64,000 nucleotides of DNA, from positions 1-64,000 of the forward strand of contig CP126200.1 in the NCBI GenBank assembly GCA_030272155.1, read 5' to 3'. Shown one piece after another: positions 1 to 8,098 of this stretch. Position 1 is the stretch's first letter. Each line of letters starts with the position of its first letter. The stretch is from Tetradesmus obliquus. Its lineage: Eukaryota; Chlorophyta; Chlorophyceae; Sphaeropleales; Scenedesmaceae. Below the pieces are notes generated by a model. It was not told the DNA's origin and made no database searches. It saw only the letters and a program-made list of their open reading frames with translations. The position numbers and the translations under genes were made by a program.

Positions 1-377
1 CCCTAAACCCTAAACCCTAAACCCTAAACCCTAAACCCTAAACCCTAAACCCTAAACCCTAAACCCTAAACCCTAAACCCTAAACCCTAAACCCTAAACC
101 CTAAACCCTAAACCCTAAAACCTAAAACCTAAACCCTAAACCTAAACCCTAAACCTAAACCCTAAACCCTAAACCCTAAACCCTAAACCCTAAACCCTAA
201 ACCCTAAACCTAAAACCTAAAACCTAAAACCTAAACACTAAACACTAAACACTAAACCCTAAAACCTAAAACCTAAAACCTAAAACAAAAAAACCTAAAA
301 CCAAAACCTAAACACTAAAACCTAAACCTAAACCCTAAACCCTTAAAAAAACTGAACCCTAAAACCTAAAACCTAAA
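1..377. repeat. Telomeric repeat array, chromosome end
   Basis: The first ~117 bases are uninterrupted CCCTAAA units, the C-strand of the TTTAGGG telomere used by land plants and many green algae. From ~118 inward the units become mixed (CCTAAA, CCTAAAA, CACTAAA, an A-rich break near 285-300), the usual pattern of old, degenerate repeats beneath a maintained tip. The C-rich strand reading 5' to 3' from base 1 shows that the left edge is the true chromosome end. Non-telomeric sequence begins at about 378. Confidence 0.97.
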
Positions 378-378
378 A

Positions 379-732
379 ACTGATCCATGCCTATGGCCCA
401 CTATCAACTTTTACGGTCCCGAACAGTCCCACTATGCCCGAGAAGGCCTTGACCAGGCGCGGCTGTGTGGCACTGCCCCCGAGGGGCTTCATGTACACTT
501 GCTCCCCCGACCCACGTGCACCACCTACAGGAACCAGTCATGTTTGACAAACGTTGGGCCATCGGGCCCAACATGCTCCAAGTACTGGTGGTTGTGGAAT
601 GTGAGGGCAGAGACCCTACGGTCACCCATAGTGGCACCAGTGGTGCGTAAGCAGCTCTCAGAGCAACGCCTGGCAGTGCTAGCTGCAGCGCGACTGAAGG
701 CCGCTGAGGTTCGCAGGGCGCGAGCGCAAAAG
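379..732 (+). pseudogene. 5' part of a charged coiled-coil gene, truncated by the telomere and split by a retrotransposon
   Basis: This frame is open without a stop from the telomere junction through 732 (118 codons) and has no ATG, so the natural start appears to have been lost on the telomere side. The first ~75 residues are rich in Cys and aromatic residues (for example SKYWWLWN). The last ~30 are a basic helix ending in RRARAQK. Base 732 is the last base of a Lys codon and is also the last base of the target duplication of the retrotransposon next door. Skipping to 7682 continues the same frame and the same kind of charged helix, so the two pieces were one gene. I do not recognise the family. 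The position beside a polymerase/integrase element suggests that it belongs to that element. Confidence 0.6.
728..732. repeat. Target-site duplication AAAAG, left copy
   Basis: These five bases directly outside the left LTR are identical to 7677-7681 directly outside the right LTR. A 5-bp duplication is typical of Ty3/gypsy integrases. The pair proves that the LTR element landed here as one insertion and that both flanks are undisturbed since. Confidence 0.92.
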
Positions 733-977
733 TGTAACGACTGAGTCTCAGGGAAGCGTGGAAAGAAGATAAAAAGGGAGTTAATAATATTGTGTTAAGC
801 CCGTGGGGATATACGTCGCGTACTCGTGACAAAGAATACGTCCCCTCCTACATTGCAGGGCCCATGTAGTTCTCTTCTCCCAACGACCCCGGATAGGGCC
901 TAGGTCATATGTGTTATTGACCAACGGCACGGCTCTCACGAAGACCCTACAGTATAATATAATACTGTATCGTTACA
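733..977 (-). repeat. 3' LTR of the chromovirus
   Basis: This 245-bp repeat has perfect 8-bp inverted ends (TGTAACGA/TCGTTACA) and matches 7432-7676 except at two positions. In the minus-strand orientation of the element it is the downstream LTR, immediately preceded by the polypurine tract. Confidence 0.95.
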
Positions 978-990
978 TACCTCCCCCCTT
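978..990 (-). promoter_or_regulatory. Polypurine tract of the retrotransposon
   Basis: Read on the minus strand this is AAGGGGGGAGGTA, abutting the 3' LTR. That is the standard position and composition of the RNase H-resistant primer for plus-strand DNA synthesis. The 365 bases between it and the Gag-Pol stop are untranslated and show nothing else I can name. Confidence 0.85.
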
Positions 991-1354
991 AGGTAGATTG
1001 ACTGCCCTCAGTCAATACCCAGAGGATGCAACGTGTATGTTGATATGAACATAGATGGCCATAAACTGCTACAGCTGGCAGCTGTACAGTAGGGGTTACC
1101 ACCAGAATCACTCCCCAAACTACAACCAGGTTGCAGAGAGCTAGCATAGCACCCTTGAGGATAGATTACACAACAGGCATCGCTCCCCCAGTTGCAGTAC
1201 AGCACCGAAGTGCGTGATCCCAGTCAGAGTGTAAGCAGTAAGCTCAGTGACACCAAGTCACCACACTCGTTGGGTCCGTAGTGTGTGTATAATGCCATAG
1301 AAGGCAGTGAACAATGCCGTAGAAGGCAGCGCGCGTGTAAATTGATAAACAAAC

Positions 1355-4300
1355 TCACACACCAGTAGCCGCGAAACGTACACGCTTCGAAGAGCGCACA
1401 GGCTGCAGACCACCATCTGCAGTACGTTTCTGCTTATTCGTGCCGGCTCCTGCTCTAATACGAGCAAAGTACTCATCAATCTTGTCCTGGCAATTGGAAC
1501 AATTGCGACCAGGCTCCCATGTGTTGTTGCTCTCATCATAGCCCTTCCACTTGATGAGATACTGCCTCTGCAGAACAGGCGTCCTTGCCCTGTTCCGTTT
1601 TCTCCTCACACGTACATCCCTGTGAGCCAAAACCGACTCAACCTCGTACTCTAGCTCACTCTCGATGAGCTCAGGTACAGGCGGGGGCTGCACTCGACCA
1701 CCATGCTGATAAGCCTTCAGCAGTGACACGTGAAACACGGGGTGGATTTTGAGACTTGGAGGCAAATCCAACTTGTAGGCCACTTCATTCACACAATGAA
1801 GTACCTTGAAGGGGCCAATCCACTTTGGCAACAGCTTGTGAGTTCCAGCTGTCTTCACCTTGATGTTCTTGGTACTCAACAGAACTTCATCACCAACTGC
1901 AAACTGCAGTTCCCTCCTGTGTGTATCAGCATACGCTTTCTGCCGCTGCTGCGCTGCTTGTAAACACAGCTTTGCGCGTGCAACTGCAGTCTGAATGCGT
2001 TCAGCCAGCGATGTTGCTGAATCACAGGTAGCATTGGCGTGCGCAGCGCCCTCCTCCCCCCTTGGAACAAGTAAATCCAAAGGCAGGTAAGGCCGCTTGC
2101 CGTACACCAGCTCAAACGGCACAGAGTTGATGGATTCATGATAAGAGTTGTTGATGGAGAACTGCACCATCGGCAGCAGAGAATCCCAGTTTGTCTGCGT
2201 GGGATCTATGTAGTGCCGCAGCATATCCTCCAGCACGCGGTTCACGCGTTCTGTGTTGCCATCACTCTGTGGGTGGAATGCCGTGCTCATGCCGTGCTGA
2301 ACACGCATCTGGGCTACAAAAGCCTTCCAGAATTTGCTTGTAAAGCGCACATCACGATCTGTGACAATGGAGCGGGGAACACCATGGTTTGCCACCACCT
2401 GAGCAACAAAGATGTCAGCCAGTTGCTCAGCGCTCACATCATCTGCACATGGCGCCAGGTGCACCATCTTGGACAGCCTGTCAACGAAGACGACAATGGC
2501 TGTGTAACCTGCAGCAGTCCGTGGCAGGGACACGATGAGGTCCATGCTGACTGACTCCCAAGTGTCACCAGGCACTGGCAGAGGGCGCAACATACCAGCA
2601 GGTTTCTGGTTACTGCTTTTGTTGCGCTGGCAGGAGTCACACTCCTTGACATATTTCGCAACATCACGTGCCATGCCAGGCCAGTAGTAGCGCTGTACGT
2701 TCTTCAACGTGCGCCTGGTCCCTACATGACCAGCGTATGGCGCATCATGGCACTCATGCAGTACCATCTGCTGCAGCGCAGCATCCGCCGGCAGCACCAG
2801 CGTCTTGCCTCTGTAAAAGAGACCATCCTTTTCTGTCCAACCGCTTGCATCTGATGCAAACGTATCAGCGGCGCATGCTGCACGCAGCCTCGCCAAGAAG
2901 GCAGAGTTCTGCAGCATCGCGGCCTGGACAGATGATGCTGTCAACACACCAACATACGACACCAATCCAGGGTCAGAGTCAACAGCAGGGTGACGACTGA
3001 GTGCATCAGCCACCACATTCTGCTTACCAGGCTTGTAATTCCATTGCAGCCTGTGACCCTGTAGCGCTTCAAGCCACCTGGCAGCCCGCCGTGACTGCAT
3101 GGTGTTGGTGTCGAAGAAGGTGTTGGGCTTGTGGTCTGTGAACACCTTCACATCTCTGCCCTCGATGTAACAACGCCATTTCTTGACGCAGTACACCACA
3201 GCAAGCATCTCAAGCTCTGTGGGTGAGTAATTCCGTTCTGCTGGTGTTAACTTGCGCGACTCAAACGCAATTGGATGCCCATTCTGCATCAAAACACCAG
3301 AGACACCCAAATATGATGCGTCACACACCATTTCAAACGGTTCCTGACTGTGCCAATCTGGTAGAGTCAACACAGGTGCCGATGTCAGCAGGTCTTTCAC
3401 TTTGTCAAACGCTGCCTGACATTGTGACGACCAGCGAAAAGGAACATCACTCTTTAACAGGTCAGTCATAGGATGTACCACCTGTGCATACCTCTTGATG
3501 AACTTCCTGAAGTAATTCGTCATACCTAGGAAGGAACGTAGGTGTGAAACATCATTAGGAACAGGGAAGTCTTTGACCGCCTTCACTTTGGCAGGATCAA
3601 CACGAACTCCCTCTGCACTGACAATGTGCCCAAGGAACAGCACCTCCTGCTGGTAGAAGGAGCACTTCCAATGAGCAGCTGTCAAATTATGTTGCTTGAG
3701 AATGTCGAGCACTATCCTTAAGTGCTTTTCATGTTCAGCTTCGCTTTTACTGTAGACGATTATGTCGTCTAGGTACACCATGACGAACTTGTACAGGTGC
3801 TTTGCAAACAGTTTGTTCATTAGGCTCTGGAACGCTGAAGGGGCGTTAACCAGACCGAAACTGAGTGTTAGGTATTCATAGTGACCGAAGGGCGTCCTAA
3901 ACGCCGTTTTTGGCACGTCACTATCAAGCACTTTTGCCTGATGATAAGCTTGACGAAGATCGATCAAGCTGAACACCTTTGCACCTGTCAAGTGATCGAG
4001 CATCTCGTCTATGCGTGGAAGAGGAAAGGCGATACGCCTTGTCAATCGATTAATGGCTCGGTAATCGATGCACATACGCAGTTCGGTTGAGCGTGGTTTC
4101 TTCACAAACAGCACTGGAGCACCAAACGGTGACAGTGAAGGCTGTATGTAACCTAGCTCAAGCAACTGCTTTATTTGCTTTTCCATCTCTTCCATTTCAG
4201 CTGGCGAATAGCGGAACATAGGTCGCAACACTGGCGACGCACCTGGCTCAAGAGGGATCACCTCATAGTCGATCTGTAGCTTGGAGCCGCCATGGGGTGG

Positions 4301-7300
4301 ATGGTCGGTGAACACGGTAGGATATTCAGCCTGTAGTTGTGCCACACGAGCATCCTGTGGTGCAGTGGCTGCAGCTGCACAGATAACAGCAGCACAGCTG
4401 TCAGCGGGTACAGGTACCTGCTTCACCACAAACAAGCAGTACCAGAACTCTTGCTTACTGATTCTCTTAGCCTGTGCATAAGATAGTACAGTAGGCTGAG
4501 TAGGGGCAGGCTGCTTTGGAGGCACATCCATGAATAAAATGATCGGCTTTTTACCTTTGCCTGCCACTGTGCATGTAGCAGACGCAAAGTCAAGCTGAGC
4601 CTTCATGCGTTTGAGCCATGCATCACCCAGGATCACATCAAATGCTGTAGGCATATCTATCACTGCAAAGTTCATCTGTGAAGCCAAACCTTGCATGCGT
4701 AAAGTAGCAGTGCACTGCCGCGCAGTCTGCGCTGCAGCACCAGCAATGCCCACAACAGACAGTGGATTTTTGCTATCACGCAGTGTAACGCCATTGCGTT
4801 CGCAGAAAGCAGCAGATATGTAGTTGTGCTGCTCTGCACCACTGTCAAACAACACACGTGCTGATGCACCAGCAACTGAACCAGTCAGCTGCATCACGTG
4901 CGTTGTTGCAGGACGTACAGTGTCCTCAGAACTAACATAATCATCAGCAGCAGTAGAAGCACAGAAATGTGTTCGATCCTGCTGTGCTGACACGACTTGT
5001 GGCTTGTCAACATAAACCACAAAGTCACACTTGACCTTTACTAGTTGACCTGACTTGCAGTCAACAAACAGCAGCGTATTGCGTGCATAACGCTTGAGCA
5101 ATGTCATGCCGCGCAGCACAGGTGAACTGTACTTGGCTGGAAGCAAAATGCAAGCGCCAAGCTCTGGGCACTGCATCTTATGCAGTCTGTATCTAGTCAG
5201 AAACAGCTCACGGTGCTGCCTTGGTGTATGCAGCCACAGAAAGTCGCCAGCTGCGAACTTCCTGTCAAAGAAAGAATTACTGCCAACACTGCAGTAATCT
5301 GGAAGCAACGCATTACTGCCATCTGCACATGCATCAATCGTGCAGGGCGTCACAAGCATCCCTTGCAGCTCAGCAAAAACTGCTGGGCTGATCTGCAGCT
5401 CATCGTCTGCTGCAAAAGGATTCATTTGCTGGGTAACAGCAGCAGTAGCACTGCGCTGCAAACCACCAGCTGCAGTCTCGTCACCTCCCCGCCTAGCAGC
5501 ACTCCAACTTTGCTGCTTGGGCACACCAGCTGCAGAAAAACTGCACACACCAGCCAGCTGCCTACCCTGCACCTTGCAGGCACCGCCATCTGCGCTAGCA
5601 TCTCCAGCGCTTGCAGGACCGTCATTAACGGTGTAGGTAGCGATCAGCGCATCCAGCGCTGCCAGCTCGTCAGCTCTGGTCCTGCTGCACACGGCAGCAG
5701 TGGCAACAGTAGCAGCAACAGCAGTAACATCGTTACTCTGTGCACTCACTGCGCCCACATCAGTAACTTCCTCGTTACTTTGTGCACTAATGGCACCCTC
5801 ATAGCCCGCAAAGGGATCGTATGAGGTTCGGCCTGGGCCGAAGATTGCATCACGCCCTTCAGGTGTGAGATCAGCAATCAGCGCATAGTAGCGCTCCTGC
5901 AGCGACTGCCAGCTCTCGGCAGTGCTGGGTTCTGACAGCATGCATGCATCTGCTGACAGTTCTGCATCAAGCACTTCAGCTAGCGTTGCAAAGCTGTTGG
6001 CATGCACAGGCAGTGTATCAGCAGGTGTGAACATGGCAGTGCCCAGGGATGGAGCAGGGGCAGCTACGCTGGCTGCAGCACGCAGCATTGCCTGCTGGCC
6101 TTCTGCACTGCTAAGCAGCAGGAAATCCTGCTGAACGCTGCTGTCAACTGCAGCACATACAGGCAGCTTTGCATCACTGCTGTCCAGCTGCGCAGCACTG
6201 CTGTCAATGCAAGGCACAGCAACTGCTGTGCTCACCTTCTTGGGCTGCTTGCAGGTGTCTGCCCTGTGGCCTGGCTTGCCACAGTTGAAGCACTTGCCCA
6301 TGAATGCGCCCTTGCTGTGCTGCGACTTCTTCACGCCGCCATTGGCTGCTAGGGACGGCTGCTGCTGGTGGCGCTGCTGCTGGCGGCGGTTGCGGGCGCC
6401 GCCCTGCTTGCCGTCGCCCTTGAAGCCACCTGAGCGGCTGGCCTTGCGCTCGATCTGCTGGTCAAATGGCTCAGCATGATTCACCAGGTTAGCTCTGAAT
6501 GCAGCATAGGTGCCCCAGGCTGTGCCGTCTGCTGCATATGCGATCTGCTCACGCAGCTCTGGGTGGACTGCCCTGTGCACGAAGAAGATCTTGGTGGAAT
6601 CGCACAGCTGCACCTGCATGCGGCTGAACAGCCCCTCCAGCTGCGCTACAATGCCCATGGTGTCTGGCTTGTTCATGTCTGCCCGCACACCCTGGCATTT
6701 GTACATGATCTGCAGGTCAGTCTGCTTCCTGCCGCCCAGCGGTGACTGCAGCACCCCCCTGCAGAAGTCCTGCCATGTGTAGATGCCATCCAGCAGCTGC
6801 TCGGGCTGTGTGTCTTTCAGGTCTGGGAAGCACACTGCCCTAGCATCTACGTCGAGCATGGTGAAGAAGGCATAGGCGAACTGCCACTTCTCTGGCACCC
6901 CCTTCACTGCTATGTAGAAGCTGCCACTGGAGAGCCAGCCCTCCACGTCCGCGGGGTTGTTTTTGGCTTTCTCGCCTGCAAACAGCTGGCCTGCTGCAGA
7001 GGGCTTGCTCAGGGCCTTGGCCAGGTCGAACTCCTGACCGTTGACACGGCTCACCAACTGGTCCGCCTGCTCACGCGCATTGATGACATACTCGTGCGCA
7101 GCGTCAGCGTTAGCAGCGTACATGGTGTTGAAGTGTGTACGCATGTGAGGCATCTTCTTGAGCTCGGGTGGCAGCAGCTTGTACCACTTGTCCCTATCAT
7201 TGATCTGGGACTGCGTGAGTGCTGCTGCATTCAGGCGCAAGCTCGAGGCCTTATCTACCAGTTCCTCGACAGCACCGTCCTGTGCTGCACCAGCATCGAC

Positions 7301-7390
7301 ACCGGCTCCCGAGCCTGCCGCGGCTGGCTGTGCAGCGGCGTCCTCCTCTTCTTCTTGCAACATATAGTTATCATCATTTGCTTCAGCCAT
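1355..7390 (-). CDS. Gag-Pol polyprotein of a Ty3/gypsy chromovirus
   Basis: A single frame of 2,011 codons is read from the first ATG at 7390; the frame is also open nine codons upstream from a TTG that I do not take as start. Order seen: Gag; CCHC zinc knuckle CFNCGKPGHRADTC (~residue 367); aspartic protease with DSGA (~847); reverse transcriptase with YLDDIIVYS (~1204); RNase H with CDAS (~1353) and TDHKP; integrase with an HHCC zinc motif (~1545-1590) and the D, D, E triad in SMDLIV, VTDRD and NTERV (~1615-1710); then a chromodomain with YLIKWKGYDESNNTWEP (~1913-1973). RT-RNaseH-integrase order marks Ty3/gypsy, and the chromodomain marks the chromovirus branch, where it directs insertion to particular chromatin. 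Gag and Pol are fused with no frameshift. All catalytic residues that I looked for are present. Confidence 0.96.
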   Translation of the reverse strand: MAEANDDNYMLQEEEEDAAAQPAAAGSGAGVDAGAAQDGAVEELVDKASSLRLNAAALTQSQINDRDKWYKLLPPELKKMPHMRTHFNTMYAANADAAHEYVINAREQADQLVSRVNGQEFDLAKALSKPSAAGQLFAGEKAKNNPADVEGWLSSGSFYIAVKGVPEKWQFAYAFFTMLDVDARAVCFPDLKDTQPEQLLDGIYTWQDFCRGVLQSPLGGRKQTDLQIMYKCQGVRADMNKPDTMGIVAQLEGLFSRMQVQLCDSTKIFFVHRAVHPELREQIAYAADGTAWGTYAAFRANLVNHAEPFDQQIERKASRSGGFKGDGKQGGARNRRQQQRHQQQPSLAANGGVKKSQHSKGAFMGKCFNCGKPGHRADTCKQPKKVSTAVAVPCIDSSAAQLDSSDAKLPVCAAVDSSVQQDFLLLSSAEGQQAMLRAAASVAAPAPSLGTAMFTPADTLPVHANSFATLAEVLDAELSADACMLSEPSTAESWQSLQERYYALIADLTPEGRDAIFGPGRTSYDPFAGYEGAISAQSNEEVTDVGAVSAQSNDVTAVAATVATAAVCSRTRADELAALDALIATYTVNDGPASAGDASADGGACKVQGRQLAGVCSFSAAGVPKQQSWSAARRGGDETAAGGLQRSATAAVTQQMNPFAADDELQISPAVFAELQGMLVTPCTIDACADGSNALLPDYCSVGSNSFFDRKFAAGDFLWLHTPRQHRELFLTRYRLHKMQCPELGACILLPAKYSSPVLRGMTLLKRYARNTLLFVDCKSGQLVKVKCDFVVYVDKPQVVSAQQDRTHFCASTAADDYVSSEDTVRPATTHVMQLTGSVAGASARVLFDSGAEQHNYISAAFCERNGVTLRDSKNPLSVVGIAGAAAQTARQCTATLRMQGLASQMNFAVIDMPTAFDVILGDAWLKRMKAQLDFASATCTVAGKGKKPIILFMDVPPKQPAPTQPTVLSYAQAKRISKQEFWYCLFVVKQVPVPADSCAAVICAAAATAPQDARVAQLQAEYPTVFTDHPPHGGSKLQIDYEVIPLEPGASPVLRPMFRYSPAEMEEMEKQIKQLLELGYIQPSLSPFGAPVLFVKKPRSTELRMCIDYRAINRLTRRIAFPLPRIDEMLDHLTGAKVFSLIDLRQAYHQAKVLDSDVPKTAFRTPFGHYEYLTLSFGLVNAPSAFQSLMNKLFAKHLYKFVMVYLDDIIVYSKSEAEHEKHLRIVLDILKQHNLTAAHWKCSFYQQEVLFLGHIVSAEGVRVDPAKVKAVKDFPVPNDVSHLRSFLGMTNYFRKFIKRYAQVVHPMTDLLKSDVPFRWSSQCQAAFDKVKDLLTSAPVLTLPDWHSQEPFEMVCDASYLGVSGVLMQNGHPIAFESRKLTPAERNYSPTELEMLAVVYCVKKWRCYIEGRDVKVFTDHKPNTFFDTNTMQSRRAARWLEALQGHRLQWNYKPGKQNVVADALSRHPAVDSDPGLVSYVGVLTASSVQAAMLQNSAFLARLRAACAADTFASDASGWTEKDGLFYRGKTLVLPADAALQQMVLHECHDAPYAGHVGTRRTLKNVQRYYWPGMARDVAKYVKECDSCQRNKSSNQKPAGMLRPLPVPGDTWESVSMDLIVSLPRTAAGYTAIVVFVDRLSKMVHLAPCADDVSAEQLADIFVAQVVANHGVPRSIVTDRDVRFTSKFWKAFVAQMRVQHGMSTAFHPQSDGNTERVNRVLEDMLRHYIDPTQTNWDSLLPMVQFSINNSYHESINSVPFELVYGKRPYLPLDLLVPRGEEGAAHANATCDSATSLAERIQTAVARAKLCLQAAQQRQKAYADTHRRELQFAVGDEVLLSTKNIKVKTAGTHKLLPKWIGPFKVLHCVNEVAYKLDLPPSLKIHPVFHVSLLKAYQHGGRVQPPPVPELIESELEYEVESVLAHRDVRVRRKRNRARTPVLQRQYLIKWKGYDESNNTWEPGRNCSNCQDKIDEYFARIRAGAGTNKQKRTADGGLQPVRSSKRVRFAATGV

Positions 7391-7417
7391 TGCTGAGGAG
7401 GTGCTGGACCGTGACAA

Positions 7418-7430
7418 GTCTCAGCGACCA
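7418..7430 (-). promoter_or_regulatory. Putative tRNA primer-binding site
   Basis: On the minus strand the 5' LTR is followed, after one base, by TGGTCGCTGAGAC. TGG at this position pairs with the CCA end of a tRNA, as in most LTR elements. It does not match the initiator-Met primer used by many plant elements (TGGTATCAGAGC). The tRNA that primes cannot be named from this window. Confidence 0.6.
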
Positions 7431-7431
7431 C

Positions 7432-7676
7432 TGTAACGACTGAGTCTCAGGGAAGCGTGGAAAGAAGATAAAAAGGGAGTTAATAATATTGTGTTAAGCC
7501 CGTGGGGATATACGTCGCGTACTCGTGACATAGAATACGTCCCCTCCTACATTGCAGGGCCCATGTAGTTCTCTTCTCCCAACGACCCCGGATAGGGCCT
7601 AGGTCATATGTGTTATTGACCAACGGCACGGCTCTCACGAAGACCCTACAGTATAATGTAATACTGTATCGTTACA
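7432..7676 (-). repeat. 5' LTR of the chromovirus
   Basis: A 245-bp repeat with the same 8-bp inverted ends and near-identical sequence to 733-977. In the minus orientation of the element this is the upstream LTR and should hold its promoter. The inner edge is followed by the primer-binding-like TGG. Confidence 0.95.
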
Positions 7677-7681
7677 AAAAG
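7677..7681. repeat. Target-site duplication AAAAG, right copy
   Basis: Identical to 728-732 at the other edge of the retrotransposon. Deleting the element plus one copy restores an unbroken reading frame across the junction. Confidence 0.92.
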
Positions 7682-8092
7682 CGTGCCGAGGAAAAGGAGC
7701 TCGAGGCCCTAGAAAAGGAAGCCAAGCGCAGAGAAGTGCAGAAGCGCACCAGTGCTCTGCACGGTGCGATTTTCGCACAAGGCGAAGCCCCGAACATGTT
7801 CGCACAAGGCGAAGCCCCGAACATGGAGACACATGTGGACACAGCAGCGCCTGCACCTAGACAAAAAAAAAAAATACCACCCCCGCCCCCGGAGTCTGAG
7901 GAAGGGTCTGACTCTGAGGAAGAGGACTCACCCCCACCACTTGAACACTCCAAGAGACGCACCGTCGGCCTTAGTGCCGACACAGGTGCGAGACGCACCG
8001 TCGGCCTTAGTGCCAACTCGCTTCACTCAACCGCGAATGCCAGGCTGCAACAGCTGCGGGAGGACATGCTGTTCAAGTCGCTGTTTGGTTAG
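7682..8092 (+). pseudogene. 3' part of the split charged coiled-coil gene
   Basis: This continues the frame that breaks at 732. It opens with a strongly charged helix (KRAEEKELEALEKEAKRREVQ), then becomes proline- and acid-rich, and ends in a short helix with stop at 8090-8092, six bases before the stop of the converging minus gene. Two internal tandem duplications are visible. A 27-base unit is repeated perfectly (7772-7798, 7799-7825; FAQGEAPNM twice), and a 24-base block recurs at a 36-base spacing (7955-7978, 7991-8014; RRTVGLSA twice). An A-run near 7862-7871 encodes lysines. No family recognised. With its 5' end lost to the telomere and 6.9 kb inserted in the middle, it is unlikely to make its original product. 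Confidence 0.6.
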
Positions 8093-8098
8093 GCGACC

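Larger units (their letters stand above)
733..7676 (-). mobile_element. Complete Ty3/gypsy LTR retrotransposon (chromovirus)
   Basis: The 6.9-kb element has every expected part: two 245-bp LTRs beginning TGTAACGA and ending TCGTTACA, a 5-bp target duplication, a primer-binding-like site, one long Gag-Pol frame with a C-terminal chromodomain, and a polypurine tract. It is transcribed on the minus strand, so 7432-7676 is the 5' LTR. The LTRs differ at only two sites that I can see (A/T near 834 versus 7533, and A/G near 957 versus 7656), and the 2,011-codon frame is uninterrupted. The insertion therefore looks recent and possibly active. It lies inside the coding frame of the telomere-proximal gene of the older virus-like block. 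Confidence 0.95.

Noticed and set aside
7391..7417. TTG start nine codons upstream of the Gag-Pol ATG
   Set aside because: Eukaryotic elements start at ATG, and the ATG at 7390 leaves the whole Gag domain intact.
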